A stretch of DNA of 16,730 nt, taken from the NCBI GenBank assembly GCA_946183175.1, contig CAMHBH010000037.1, forward strand, positions 1-16,730, read 5' to 3'. Positions 8,745 through 15,714 of the stretch are shown in pieces (position 1 is the first letter of the stretch; each line of letters starts with the position of its first letter). This DNA is from an uncultured Oscillibacter sp. (GTDB lineage: Bacteria > Bacillota > Clostridia > Oscillospirales > Oscillospiraceae). Below the pieces are notes generated by a model, which ran no database searches, was not told the DNA's origin, and worked only from the letters and a program-made list of their open reading frames with translations. The position numbers and the translations under genes were made by a program.

Positions 8745-9239
8745 ATGAAGCTCAATTCCGACACCGCCAACAAGCTCATTAAGAACTGTGACGCGGAAAT
8801 CGCCGCCCTTCTGGACGCCGAATCCAAAAATTCCACGTATTCCTACAGCGTCGGGGAGGAGCCCGTCGTCCCGGCGTACTCCTTCTCCGACACCCAGGCG
8901 CGGATTCACGACTACCAAAGCAAAATCGCCAAACTCCGCCACGCTGTGGCGGTGTTCAACAGCGGGAAGTTCCTCCCGGAGTACGGTTGCACGCTCGACG
9001 AGGCAATCGGGCGCATGAGCCGCATGAACGCGGAGAAGAACCGCCTCTACGCCCTCCTCCAAATCCCGGAGAAACAGCGCTCCCGTACCTACGGCAGCCG
9101 CGAGGCCGACATCACATGCCGCAATTTCGACGCCGCCGAAGTCCGCGCCGCCTACGACAGGGTGTCGCGGGAACTGATGGAAATCCAGCAGGCCATCAAC
9201 ATCGCGAACCTGACGGAAACGTTTGAAGTAGACCTGTAG
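8745..9239 (+). CDS. Conserved-looking coiled-coil protein of unknown function in the che operon
   Basis: 164 residues, predicted mostly helical with charged heptad-like stretches at about 1-25, 50-75 and 85-110, and again at the C-terminus (VSRELMEIQQAINIANLTE). No signal peptide, membrane segment or known enzymatic motif is visible. The layout (KIAKLRHAVAVFN, then a Leu-rich segment, and an I-N-x-x-N near the end) recalls small Bacillota proteins annotated only as hypothetical or as DIP1984-like; that resemblance is from memory and is weak. The ATG is five bases after the cheA stop with no clear ribosome binding site, so it is probably translated by coupling to cheA. A tie to chemotaxis is suggested only by position. 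Confidence 0.82.
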   Translation: MKLNSDTANKLIKNCDAEIAALLDAESKNSTYSYSVGEEPVVPAYSFSDTQARIHDYQSKIAKLRHAVAVFNSGKFLPEYGCTLDEAIGRMSRMNAEKNRLYALLQIPEKQRSRTYGSREADITCRNFDAAEVRAAYDRVSRELMEIQQAINIANLTETFEVDL

Positions 9240-9406
9240 CGCGTCTCCGTGGCCGGAATCCGTGAGACCGTCGGACTTGCGTCCGCCAACGCTTGAAATA
9301 AAGTTCAGGGAAGTCACAGGATTCCATGTCTTTTCGTATTCCATGTTGAGCCCGAAGGGAAGAGGGGCGAAGGAATCAATAAAAGTATCGCGCGTTCGGG
9401 CCAGAA

Positions 9407-9447
9407 AACCCCGGAGACCGGGAAACGGGGTTCGGTTGCTCCCGGTC
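9407..9447 (+). promoter_or_regulatory. Candidate H-type pseudoknot in the cheW leader
   Basis: AACCCCG (9407-9413) pairs perfectly with CGGGGTT (9426-9432). GACCGGGA (9416-9423), which lies inside the loop of that hairpin, pairs perfectly with TCCCGGTC (9440-9447) downstream. The connecting loops are 2, 2 and 7 bases, lengths that can form a real H-type pseudoknot; the two stems could also be alternatives. A second perfect hairpin (9460-9477, CGCCGTCC/GGACGGCG) ends 14 bases before the cheW ribosome binding site at 9492-9499. It matches no riboswitch class I know. The rest of the 9240-9507 gap shows only small hairpins (for example 9272-9285) and no strong promoter. Confidence 0.45.
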
Positions 9448-9507
9448 AATCGACTATGCCGCCGTCCCCGGACGGCGCGACGGATATCTTGGAAAGGAAG
9501 TAACGCC

Positions 9508-9996
9508 ATGTCTGAGGAAAACGGACTGTTCGCCAGAACCGACGAGGCCAGAAGCGCCCTCTCCGACAAAGTGCAGGAGACCGACGAGGAAAAGTACCTC
9601 ATTTTCCGTTCCAGCAACATCCTCTACGCCCTGAGCACCGCCTACGTCATCGAAATTCTGAACAATGTCTCCATCACACGCATTCCCATGGTACCCGACT
9701 ACATCGCGGGCGTCATCAACCTGCGCGGCGCTATCGTGCCGATTGTCGACTTCCGCCTGCTCCTCGGGCGCATTCCCGAAGAGGAAAGCTGTGTCATCAT
9801 CCTCGACATCCTCGACACCAGTATGGGAATCGTGGTCGACAGCGTAGACCAGATGGTCGACATCTCCCGCTCGGCGATTCTCCCCGTGCCGTCCCAGAAC
9901 GAACACAAACTTGTCAGCGGTATGTGTACGGTACCCGGCGGCGTGAGTACCATCATGATTCTCGACGGGGAAGCGCTCGAACACACCCACGAGTAA
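9508..9996 (+). CDS. cheW: Chemotaxis adaptor CheW
   Basis: 162 residues from the ATG at 9508, which has AAAGGAAG eight bases upstream; the open frame extends further upstream but through non-coding leader. A single CheW (SH3-like) domain covers about 28-155, with the core PDYIAGVINLRGAIVPIVDF (63-82) and the later GIVVDSVDQMVDI strand. CheW bridges receptors to the P5 domain of CheA. The N-terminal ~27 residues are an acidic extension. It is separated from the upstream gene by a 268-base structured leader and is 15 bases from the cheR start, so cheW-cheR-cheB may have their own post-transcriptional control. Confidence 0.96.
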   Translation: MSEENGLFARTDEARSALSDKVQETDEEKYLIFRSSNILYALSTAYVIEILNNVSITRIPMVPDYIAGVINLRGAIVPIVDFRLLLGRIPEEESCVIILDILDTSMGIVVDSVDQMVDISRSAILPVPSQNEHKLVSGMCTVPGGVSTIMILDGEALEHTHE

Positions 9997-10011
9997 GGCG
10001 TAGGACGGCAG

Positions 10012-10845
10012 GTGATACCCTTGAGTTACGAGGAAAAAATGCGAACCCTCCTCATCTCGGACGAGGATTTCACACGGCTGGTTCGGTTCGTACAGCGCAA
10101 TTACGGGATTGACCTCCACCAGAAGCGGCAGTTGATTCAAAGCCGCCTGACCGCGACGATTAAAAACCGGGGTTTCGCCGACTTCAAGTCCTATGTCGAC
10201 TACCTGCTGATTAAGGGAACCGGGGACGATATCAACGAACTGCTCGTGAAGCTGACCACCAACTACACCTATTTCATGCGGGAAACCGAGTCGTTCGACT
10301 ACTTCCAGAAGAGCATTCTCCCGCAGATTACCCAGCGGCGCAAAATGGACAAGTCGCTGTCCATTTGGAGCGCGGGCTGTTCGTCCGGGGAGGAACCCTA
10401 CAACGTCACGATGTACATGATGGACTATTTCGGCACGCAGTGGGGCGCGTGGGACGCGCGCATGTTGGCGACTGACCTTTCCCTGGACGTGCTGAAAAAG
10501 GCGCAAATCGGCGTTTACCAGCTCCCGGATTCCATGCCGGAGGCGTGGAAGGAGAAGTATTTCACGCACGTCGGCGGGACGCGCTACCAGGTCTCGAAGA
10601 GAGTGCGCGACAACGTGATTTTCCGCCAGTTCAACCTCATGGACCCGATACAGTTCCGCCGGAAATTCGACGTGATTTTCTGCCGCAACGTCATGATTTA
10701 TTTCGACCAGCCGACGAAAACCGCCCTCATCCGCCGTTTCTACGACGCCACGGCCCCCGGCGGATACCTCATCATCAGCCTGTCGGAGACTCTCCCGCCG
10801 AATCTGCCTTACAAGCGGGTCTCGACCTCCATTTTCCAGAAGTAG
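10012..10845 (+). CDS. cheR: Chemotaxis receptor methyltransferase CheR
   Basis: Up to 277 residues. It uses S-adenosylmethionine to methylate glutamates of receptors. An N-terminal helical domain lies at about 14-75, followed by TTNYTYFMRE (82-91), the SAM-binding loop WSAGCSSGEEPY (119-130), the acidic ATDL (153-156) and FDVIFCRNVMIYF (219-231). The start is ambiguous. GTG at 10012 has AGGA six bases upstream. TTG at 10021 has AGGTGAT (10010-10016), which fits the 16S tail better, and would give a protein three residues shorter. It follows cheW by 15 bases and precedes cheB by 60. The gap to cheB holds a hairpin (10846-10851 with 10875-10880) but no T-run. Confidence 0.97.
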   Translation: MIPLSYEEKMRTLLISDEDFTRLVRFVQRNYGIDLHQKRQLIQSRLTATIKNRGFADFKSYVDYLLIKGTGDDINELLVKLTTNYTYFMRETESFDYFQKSILPQITQRRKMDKSLSIWSAGCSSGEEPYNVTMYMMDYFGTQWGAWDARMLATDLSLDVLKKAQIGVYQLPDSMPEAWKEKYFTHVGGTRYQVSKRVRDNVIFRQFNLMDPIQFRRKFDVIFCRNVMIYFDQPTKTALIRRFYDATAPGGYLIISLSETLPPNLPYKRVSTSIFQK

Positions 10846-10905
10846 TCCCCTCGCGGCGGCTTCCGGTTTTGCGAAGGGGAGAAGTGACGGGAAAGGAGCA
10901 TCGGA

Positions 10906-11955
10906 ATGGCAGAATTTAACCGGCAAAAAATCCGCGTCCTCGTGGTCGACGACTCCATTCTCGCGCGCAAGGTCATTATGGACGGCCTGTCGGCGCGGCG
11001 CGGGATTGAAATCGTGGGCTACGCCATCAACGCCATGGACGCCAAAAACAAAGTCAGGCAGTTGAAACCCGACGTGATGACCCTCGACGTGCAAATGCCG
11101 GGTATGACGGGCCTCGACTTCCTGAAGTCGTTACTACCAGAGTACCCGCTTCCGGTGGTGCTGGTGTCGGCGCTGAATCTGGGCGTATTCGACGCCCTGC
11201 ACGCCGGGGCCGTCGATTTCGTGCGCAAGCCCGACAGCGACATCAGCACGGAGGCCTTTGTGCGCATGCTCGGCGCGAAGGTCGTGGAGGCCTCGAAGGC
11301 GAAAGTACAGGCCCCGAGCGCGGCGGCGGCGACACCCGCGGCGGCGGCGCTGGGCGCGTCGGTGTCGGGGCGGGTTATCATCGGCCTGGGCGCGTCGACG
11401 GGCGGCACCGAGGCCACGCTGGAAGTCATGAAGCGTCTGCCGGAGGATATTCCCGGCATGGTCATCGTACAGCACATGCCCACGGGCTTTACGAAGATGT
11501 ACGCCCAACGCCTCAACAAACTTTGCCGGATGGAAGTCCGGGAGGCGAAGGACGGCGACGCAATCAAGCGCGGCCTCGCGCTGGTGGCCCCCGCGGACTT
11601 GCAGTGCCGCGTACTGCGGGACCCGCTGGGCGGCTACCGCGTGAGCTGTACGCCCGGGGAGCGCGTCAGCGGGCACAGGCCCTCCGTCGACGCCTTATTC
11701 CAGTCCATGGCGCAGAACGTGCGCTGTCAGATGTACGGAATCATCATGACGGGCATGGGCCGCGACGGTGCCGCCGGATTGCTCGCTATGCGCAAGAAGG
11801 GCGCGTACACCATCGGCCAGGACGAGGAATCCTGCGTCGTGTACGGCATGCCGCGCGCCGCCTACGATATCGGGGCCGTCACCGTACAGGCCTCGTGCAA
11901 GGACATCTCCACCGCGCTTCTGCGCCACCTCCGGTCGCGCCCCGGCGGCAGATAA
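10906..11955 (+). CDS. cheB: Chemotaxis response regulator and methylesterase/deamidase CheB
   Basis: 349 residues; ATG at 10906 with GAAAGGAG seven bases upstream. The receiver domain (about 8-125) has the acidic pair D15/D16, the phosphoacceptor D61 in LDVQMPG and K108 in VRKP. An Ala-rich linker (about 130-153) leads to the methylesterase domain, with the catalytic triad visible as S164 (GASTGG), H190 (VQHMP) and D288 (GMGRDG). It removes receptor methyl groups added by CheR and is activated by CheA. It is the last gene of the operon; a strong terminator begins at its stop codon. Confidence 0.98.
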   Translation: MAEFNRQKIRVLVVDDSILARKVIMDGLSARRGIEIVGYAINAMDAKNKVRQLKPDVMTLDVQMPGMTGLDFLKSLLPEYPLPVVLVSALNLGVFDALHAGAVDFVRKPDSDISTEAFVRMLGAKVVEASKAKVQAPSAAAATPAAAALGASVSGRVIIGLGASTGGTEATLEVMKRLPEDIPGMVIVQHMPTGFTKMYAQRLNKLCRMEVREAKDGDAIKRGLALVAPADLQCRVLRDPLGGYRVSCTPGERVSGHRPSVDALFQSMAQNVRCQMYGIIMTGMGRDGAAGLLAMRKKGAYTIGQDEESCVVYGMPRAAYDIGAVTVQASCKDISTALLRHLRSRPGGR

Positions 11956-11989
11956 AAAGCCTCCCCCTTGACACGGGGGAGGTTTTTTT
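11955..11989 (+). terminator. Rho-independent terminator of the che operon
   Basis: CCTCCCCC (11960-11967) pairs with GGGGGAGG (11975-11982) around a seven-base loop, followed by seven T (11983-11989). A run of A precedes it, so it could also act on the opposite strand. Confidence 0.93.
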
Positions 11990-11999
11990 GCTGAATTGG

Positions 12000-12099
12000 C
12001 TCCCCCGCCGCGCGGAGGGGCATTCCCGAACTAGCTTACGGCGGGGGAGGTGTCGCGGGGCGACGGAGGGGCAAACGCGGCTTTGCCAACACGGAGGGG
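12000..12099. repeat. Array of hairpins with repeated CGGAGGGGC boxes
   Basis: Three perfect stem-loops follow one another: 12000-12010 with 12039-12049 (11 pairs, CTCCCCCGCCG/CGGCGGGGGAG), 12052-12056 with 12060-12064 (GTCGC/GCGAC), and 12070-12075 with 12082-12087 (GGCAAA/TTTGCC). The box CGGAGGGGC occurs at 12013-12021, 12064-12072 and 12092-12100. It resembles the GC-rich palindromic intergenic repeats scattered through many Clostridia genomes; that comparison is from memory. No reading frame with a start site fits it. Confidence 0.6.
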
Positions 12100-12110
12100 C
12101 CGACGTATCG

Positions 12111-12290
12111 TCGGCATAACTTTGTTGTAGGGGAATTTTCCAAAATATGGAAGCGATAGTTAAGGTAGCGAGAAACTGTAGAAAATCGGCAAAATCACGC
12201 CGAAAATGAAACCTCGGAATAAGCTCTTTTTCATACCGTTTCCCCGTTTTCAGCCCCTTTCAGAAAATCCCTACAACAAAGTGATACCGA
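12111..12290. mobile_element. MITE-like element, non-autonomous, with terminal inverted repeats and flanking direct repeats
   Basis: The ends 12111-12132 and 12269-12290 are inverted repeats that match at 20 of 22 positions and share a perfect core (ACTTTGTTGTAGGG at 12119-12132). Immediately outside both ends lies the same 11-base sequence, CCGACGTATCG (12100-12110 and 12291-12301), which looks like a target-site duplication. The 180-base interior is about 41% G+C by my count, clearly below the GC-rich genes around it, and encodes no protein with a start site. It holds two small hairpins (12138-12152 and 12186-12203). These are the marks of a miniature inverted-repeat transposable element mobilised by a transposase elsewhere. 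An alternative is a structured RNA or regulatory palindrome. The right edge lies six bases upstream of the thiN -35 box. Confidence 0.68.
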
Positions 12291-12307
12291 CCGACGTATC
12301 GCGGGAC

Positions 12308-12336
12308 TTGACAAGCGCCCCCCGGACGGGTAGACT
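12308..12336 (+). promoter_or_regulatory. Sigma-A promoter of thiN
   Basis: A perfect TTGACA (12308-12313) and TAGACT (12331-12336, four of six consensus bases) are separated by the ideal 17 bases. Transcription would start near 12343, about 34 bases before the thiN ATG, leaving no room for a TPP riboswitch. Confidence 0.8.
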
Positions 12337-12376
12337 GAACCGTGTCGCCGCAAGCGCACGGAAAGGACGGTCAATT

Positions 12377-13015
12377 ATGCGCCGCTGTTTTGTATTCTCC
12401 GCCGCCGAGTTTGACGGCCTCCGCGAGTCCCCGCGCTCCGGGGACTTCCTCATCGCCGCCGACGCCGGATACCTGCTCTGTAAGAAAATCGGCCTCCGGC
12501 CCGACCTGCTCATCGGCGATTTCGACTCCATGTCCGAGCCGCCCGACGCCCCCGGTATCCCACACGTCGAGCGCGTCCCCGTCATGAAGGACGATACCGA
12601 TACCATGTTAGCCCTCAAGGCCGGGCTGTCGCGTAACTGCAACGAGTTCCACATCTACGGCGGCACGGGCGGACAGCGTATGGACCACACCCTCGCCAAT
12701 CTGCAAGGCCTCCTGTACCTCCGCCGCCGCAAGGCCCGGGGCTTCCTCTACGGGCGCGACTTCGTCTGGACGGTCGTCGAGAACGAGACCTTTGAAGTCG
12801 CCCGCGCCGTCCCCGACGGTCTGCTGTCCGTATTCGCGCTGTCCGGGCGCGCGCAGGGCGTGACGATTGCCGGCGTACAGTACCCCATCGGCGGCGCGGA
12901 ACTCTCCAACGACTTCCCCCTCGGCGTCAGCAACCATATCACCGACGCGCGCGCCTCCGTATCCGTCGAGAACGGCGCGCTCCTCCTCGGCTGGGAACTC
13001 CCCCCGCTCTCCTGA
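12377..13015 (+). CDS. thiN: Thiamine pyrophosphokinase
   Basis: 212 residues from the ATG at 12377, with GAAAGGA nine bases upstream. The frame is open back to 12206, but that part lies inside the MITE-like element and promoter. The enzyme transfers pyrophosphate from ATP to thiamine to make the cofactor TPP. Family motifs in order: ADAG (28-31), GDFDSM (47-52), KDDTD (71-75) and GGTGGQRMDHTLAN (95-108), where the usual GGRxDH-type stretch has the form GGQRMDH. The C-terminal beta domain (about 130-212) includes the conserved TIAG and NDFPLGVSN segments of the thiamine-binding site. It has its own promoter and terminator and appears monocistronic. Confidence 0.95.
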   Translation: MRRCFVFSAAEFDGLRESPRSGDFLIAADAGYLLCKKIGLRPDLLIGDFDSMSEPPDAPGIPHVERVPVMKDDTDTMLALKAGLSRNCNEFHIYGGTGGQRMDHTLANLQGLLYLRRRKARGFLYGRDFVWTVVENETFEVARAVPDGLLSVFALSGRAQGVTIAGVQYPIGGAELSNDFPLGVSNHITDARASVSVENGALLLGWELPPLS

Positions 13016-13050
13016 TAATACGCCTCCATAATGCGTACAATTTCCGTTGC

Positions 13051-13082
13051 AAGCCCTCCCCGTTGTTACGGGGAGGCTTTTG
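13051..13082 (+). terminator. Rho-independent terminator after thiN
   Basis: AAGCC-TCCCCG on the left (one extra C bulged) pairs with CGGGGAGGCTT on the right around the loop TTGTTA (13063-13068), followed by a short run of T (13078-13081). The T-run is short, so termination may be partial. Confidence 0.75.
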
Positions 13083-13165
13083 TTACGCCTGACGGTTTCC
13101 CGTTCCCCGTGCGCCGTCATAATCCCGGGCGGCCCGGAATATAACGCAGGGGGAGGGATGCTACG

Positions 13166-13627
13166 ATGTTCATATGGACAGCGAAATTTCCGGCGCTCAA
13201 AACGCTGATAATCCTGCTCGCGGCGGCGATGGTGGGGCTGGCGTTCCTGATTATGCGCACGCCGCCGACCACGCCCGACGAGGAGGCGCGGATTCTCGAG
13301 ACGAACGCCGACCGGGTGGCGTATCTCCGGGAACTCGGCTGGGAAGTCGAGGAGGAACCCGTGGAAACCTACGAGTTCCTGCTTCCGGAGACGCTGGAGG
13401 AACCGTACCTGAGCTACAACGCGCTACAGCTTCCGCAGGGCTACGACCTCGGGCCGCATTGCGGGGAGAGCGTGTCGCGGTATACCTACGCGGTGACGAA
13501 CCACCCGAACCGCGAGAAGGGCGTACAGGCGAACTTGTACCTGTGCAACGGGATTCCGGTCGCGGGGGACATCTTCTGCCCGGGGGCCAACGGCTTCCAG
13601 GAGGCGCTCGTACAGGCCCCGCGTTAA
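13166..13627 (+). CDS. Membrane-anchored DUF4830-like protein
   Basis: 153 residues; ATG at 13166 with GGGGGAGGG eight bases upstream. One membrane segment (about 11-29, LKTLIILLAAAMVGLAFLI) is followed by an extracytoplasmic domain that begins with an R-V-A-Y-L-R-E-L-G-W-E-V segment (about 49-60) and contains LSYNALQLPQGYDL and CGESVSRYTY. That pattern is what I recall for the DUF4830 family of small Bacillota envelope proteins, whose function is unknown. The length looks complete. It lies after the thiN terminator, with a possible weak TATAAC at 13140-13145 but no convincing -35. Its stop overlaps the convergent Uma2 gene. Confidence 0.82.
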   Translation: MFIWTAKFPALKTLIILLAAAMVGLAFLIMRTPPTTPDEEARILETNADRVAYLRELGWEVEEEPVETYEFLLPETLEEPYLSYNALQLPQGYDLGPHCGESVSRYTYAVTNHPNREKGVQANLYLCNGIPVAGDIFCPGANGFQEALVQAPR

Positions 13628-14196
13628 GTCACGCGCTTGAAAACGTCGTCGAGACGGATAGTCAAATCATCGAACAGACTGCATTGAAATTCCGTCACGA
13701 CGGCGGCTTTTTCTTCCTCGCGCATTCGTTTCAGCATGAACGGAGGGTAGCGCGAATAGACATCCCGCAGGACAAAGCGCCCGTTCTCCAAGACGTACTG
13801 CTCAATGGACTGGTCGCCGGGGCTGACAATCCAGTATTCGCGGACGCCGTGCTTTTCGTAGACGTTTTTCTTGTGTCCCTTGTCGTTGCGGCCCGTGCTG
13901 GGGGAGAGAACTTCTACGACGAAATCCGGCGTACCGTGAACGCCGTCGGTCTGGAGTTTGTCGGGGTCACAGACAACCATCATGTCCGGCTGGTATTCCT
14001 CGGCGTCCTCTTCCAGAAACAGCGCCGCCCCGTCGGGAATTGCGGTGCAGGGCTTGCCGTCAAGATAGTCGTCAAAAATGCGGTAGATGTTGATAGCGAT
14101 GAAAATATGCTGAAGCGTGGGGGCGGACATCATGAAGACTTTCCCGCCAATGATTTCCTCCCGCTGTTCTAACTCGTAGGCTAAATTCGTTTCCAT
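13624..14196 (-). CDS. Uma2-family (DUF820) putative nuclease
   Basis: 190 residues; ATG at 14196 with GGAAGGAG eight bases upstream. It matches the Uma2 family of PD-(D/E)xK restriction-endonuclease-fold proteins: QPDMMVVCD with D71, DFVVEVLSPST with E95, then D105, K109/K110 and the signature YEKHGVREYWIV (113-124). The family is abundant in cyanobacteria and some anaerobes; its biological substrate is mostly unknown. The C-terminal part (about 145-190) ends with a CSLFDDLTIRLDDVF tail that follows the nuclease fold. It lies 23 bases after cysS on the same strand with no terminator between, so it may be on the cysteine T-box transcript. Confidence 0.9.
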   Translation of the reverse strand: METNLAYELEQREEIIGGKVFMMSAPTLQHIFIAINIYRIFDDYLDGKPCTAIPDGAALFLEEDAEEYQPDMMVVCDPDKLQTDGVHGTPDFVVEVLSPSTGRNDKGHKKNVYEKHGVREYWIVSPGDQSIEQYVLENGRFVLRDVYSRYPPFMLKRMREEEKAAVVTEFQCSLFDDLTIRLDDVFKRVT

Positions 14197-14219
14197 TGCC
14201 GACGCTCCTTCCTTTTCCG

Positions 14220-15671
14220 TTACACGCGTTTCCAGACCGCGCCGCCGGGCACGTCCGTCAGTTCGATTCCCCGCGCGCGGAGTTCGTCGCGGATACGGTC
14301 GGCCTCCGCGAAATCCTTCGCCTTCTTCGCCTGATAGCGCGACAGAATCAACGCCTCAATTTCGGCGTCGGGGCCGCTCTCGCCCGTGATGGCGTAGCCG
14401 TCATGGGAGGCCGTCGCGCTCTTGCGCTCCTGCTGCCGGAGGGCGTCGGCCTTTTCGAGCAGGGACAGCCCCAGAACGCTGTCGAATCCGCCGATAATGG
14501 AACGTTTCGTAGCGTCGCTGGCGTCGGCTTTGAGCACGTCGTAGAACAGGGACAGCCCCGACGCGGTATTCAGGTCGTTGCCCACGACGGCGACGAACTT
14601 CTCGCGGAACTGTTCCGACAGCGCTTCGTCGACGGTACCGCCGTCGGGGTCGAGCGCCGCGACACGCTTCACGAGTTTCTTGTACGCCCCGCGCGCGTTG
14701 TCGAGGTTCTCCCAGGTAAAGACCAGCATTTTGCGGTAGTGGCTTTGCAGGCAGAAGAAACGGTAGTCGAGGGGGTCGTAGCCCTTTTCTTCGAGCAGGG
14801 AGACGGTGAGAAATTCCCCGGCGGACTTGCTCATTTTGCCGTCGGACGTGTTCAAGTGCGCGACGTGGAACCACCACGGGCACCACGGGTGCCCTAAATA
14901 GCTCTCGGACTGCGCGATTTCGTTCGTATGGTGGGGAAAGGCGTTGTCGACGCCGCCACAGTGCAAGTCGAGGTACTCGCCGTTGTACTTCAGGGAGATT
15001 CCGGAGCACTCAATATGCCAGCCGGGGTAGCCGGTACCCCACGGGGAATCCCATTTCAGGGCCTGGTCTTCAAATTTGGACTTCGTAAACCAGAGTACGA
15101 AATCGTTGCTGTTGCGCTTGTTGGAATCGGCCTCCACGCCGTCGCGCACGCCGACTTCCAAGGCGTCCTTGTCGTGGGCGTTGAAGACGTAGTAGCGGGG
15201 GAGTTTCGACGTGTCGAAATAGACGTTGCCCCCGGCGAAATAGGCGTAGCCCTTCTCCATGAGCCCGGAGATAATCTTAATATACTCGTCTACGCAACCC
15301 GTGGCGGGCTGTACGGTGTCGGGACGCTTGATGTTGAGCTTGCGGCAGTCGTCGAAAAAGCAATCCGTGTAGAACTGCGCGATTTCCATGACGGACTTGT
15401 GCTCGCGGCGCGCGCCCTTGAGCATTTTATCCTCGCCCTCGTCGGCGTCGGACGTGAGGTGCCCGACATCCGTAATGTTCATGACGCGGTTGACGGAGTA
15501 GCCCGCGTAGCGGAGGAACTTTTCGAGCACGTCTTCGCAGAGGTAGGAGCGCAAGTTCCCGATATGCGCGAAATGGTACACCGTCGGGCCGCAGGTGTAC
15601 ATTTCGACGTGTCCGGGGGTGTGAGTCGTAAATTCGGCTTTGCGGTGCGTGGCGGAGTTGTAGAGATACAT
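14220..15671 (-). CDS. cysS: Cysteinyl-tRNA synthetase
   Basis: 483 residues; ATG at 15671 with GGGAGGAAA upstream. Class I synthetase that charges tRNA-Cys with cysteine. The zinc-site ligands C27 (TCGPTVY), C222 (HIECSGIS), H247 and E251 keep the spacing of the E. coli enzyme. The KMSKS loop is perfect (279-283). The first signature reads HIGN (36-39) instead of HIGH, a variant of the last His that I believe also occurs in other bacterial CysRS. The anticodon-binding region and the C-terminal AKDFAEADRIRDEL helix are present, so the protein looks functional. It follows cysE by 43 bases under the same T-box. Confidence 0.98.
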   Translation of the reverse strand: MYLYNSATHRKAEFTTHTPGHVEMYTCGPTVYHFAHIGNLRSYLCEDVLEKFLRYAGYSVNRVMNITDVGHLTSDADEGEDKMLKGARREHKSVMEIAQFYTDCFFDDCRKLNIKRPDTVQPATGCVDEYIKIISGLMEKGYAYFAGGNVYFDTSKLPRYYVFNAHDKDALEVGVRDGVEADSNKRNSNDFVLWFTKSKFEDQALKWDSPWGTGYPGWHIECSGISLKYNGEYLDLHCGGVDNAFPHHTNEIAQSESYLGHPWCPWWFHVAHLNTSDGKMSKSAGEFLTVSLLEEKGYDPLDYRFFCLQSHYRKMLVFTWENLDNARGAYKKLVKRVAALDPDGGTVDEALSEQFREKFVAVVGNDLNTASGLSLFYDVLKADASDATKRSIIGGFDSVLGLSLLEKADALRQQERKSATASHDGYAITGESGPDAEIEALILSRYQAKKAKDFAEADRIRDELRARGIELTDVPGGAVWKRV

Positions 15672-15714
15672 ACTGTTTCCTCCCGTTGAATTTCAGAAAG
15701 CGCGTGGAGTGGTG

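Noticed and set aside
9379..9408. Second sigma-28 promoter before cheW
   Set aside because: TAAA followed 16 bases later by GCCAGAAA matches the -10 consensus at only five of eight positions.
9454..11094. A 546-codon open frame on the minus strand
   Set aside because: It is antisense to cheW, cheR and the start of cheB, all of which have intact catalytic or family motifs; its translation shows no family features.
12013..12100. CRISPR array from the three CGGAGGGGC copies
   Set aside because: The repeats are nine bases long, unevenly spaced (51 and 28 bases) and lie between hairpins; no cas genes are near.
12320..12376. TPP riboswitch before thiN
   Set aside because: ACTGAACC resembles part of the thi-box, but the CTGAGA and CTGATC-type conserved segments are missing and the leader is only about 34 bases.
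12206..12376. N-terminal extension of thiamine pyrophosphokinase
   Set aside because: This stretch is in the MITE-like element and the promoter, and family members begin at the sequence encoded from 12377.
14928..15689. A 253-codon plus-strand frame opposite cysS
   Set aside because: It is a mirror of the cysS codon pattern, without a binding site or motifs.
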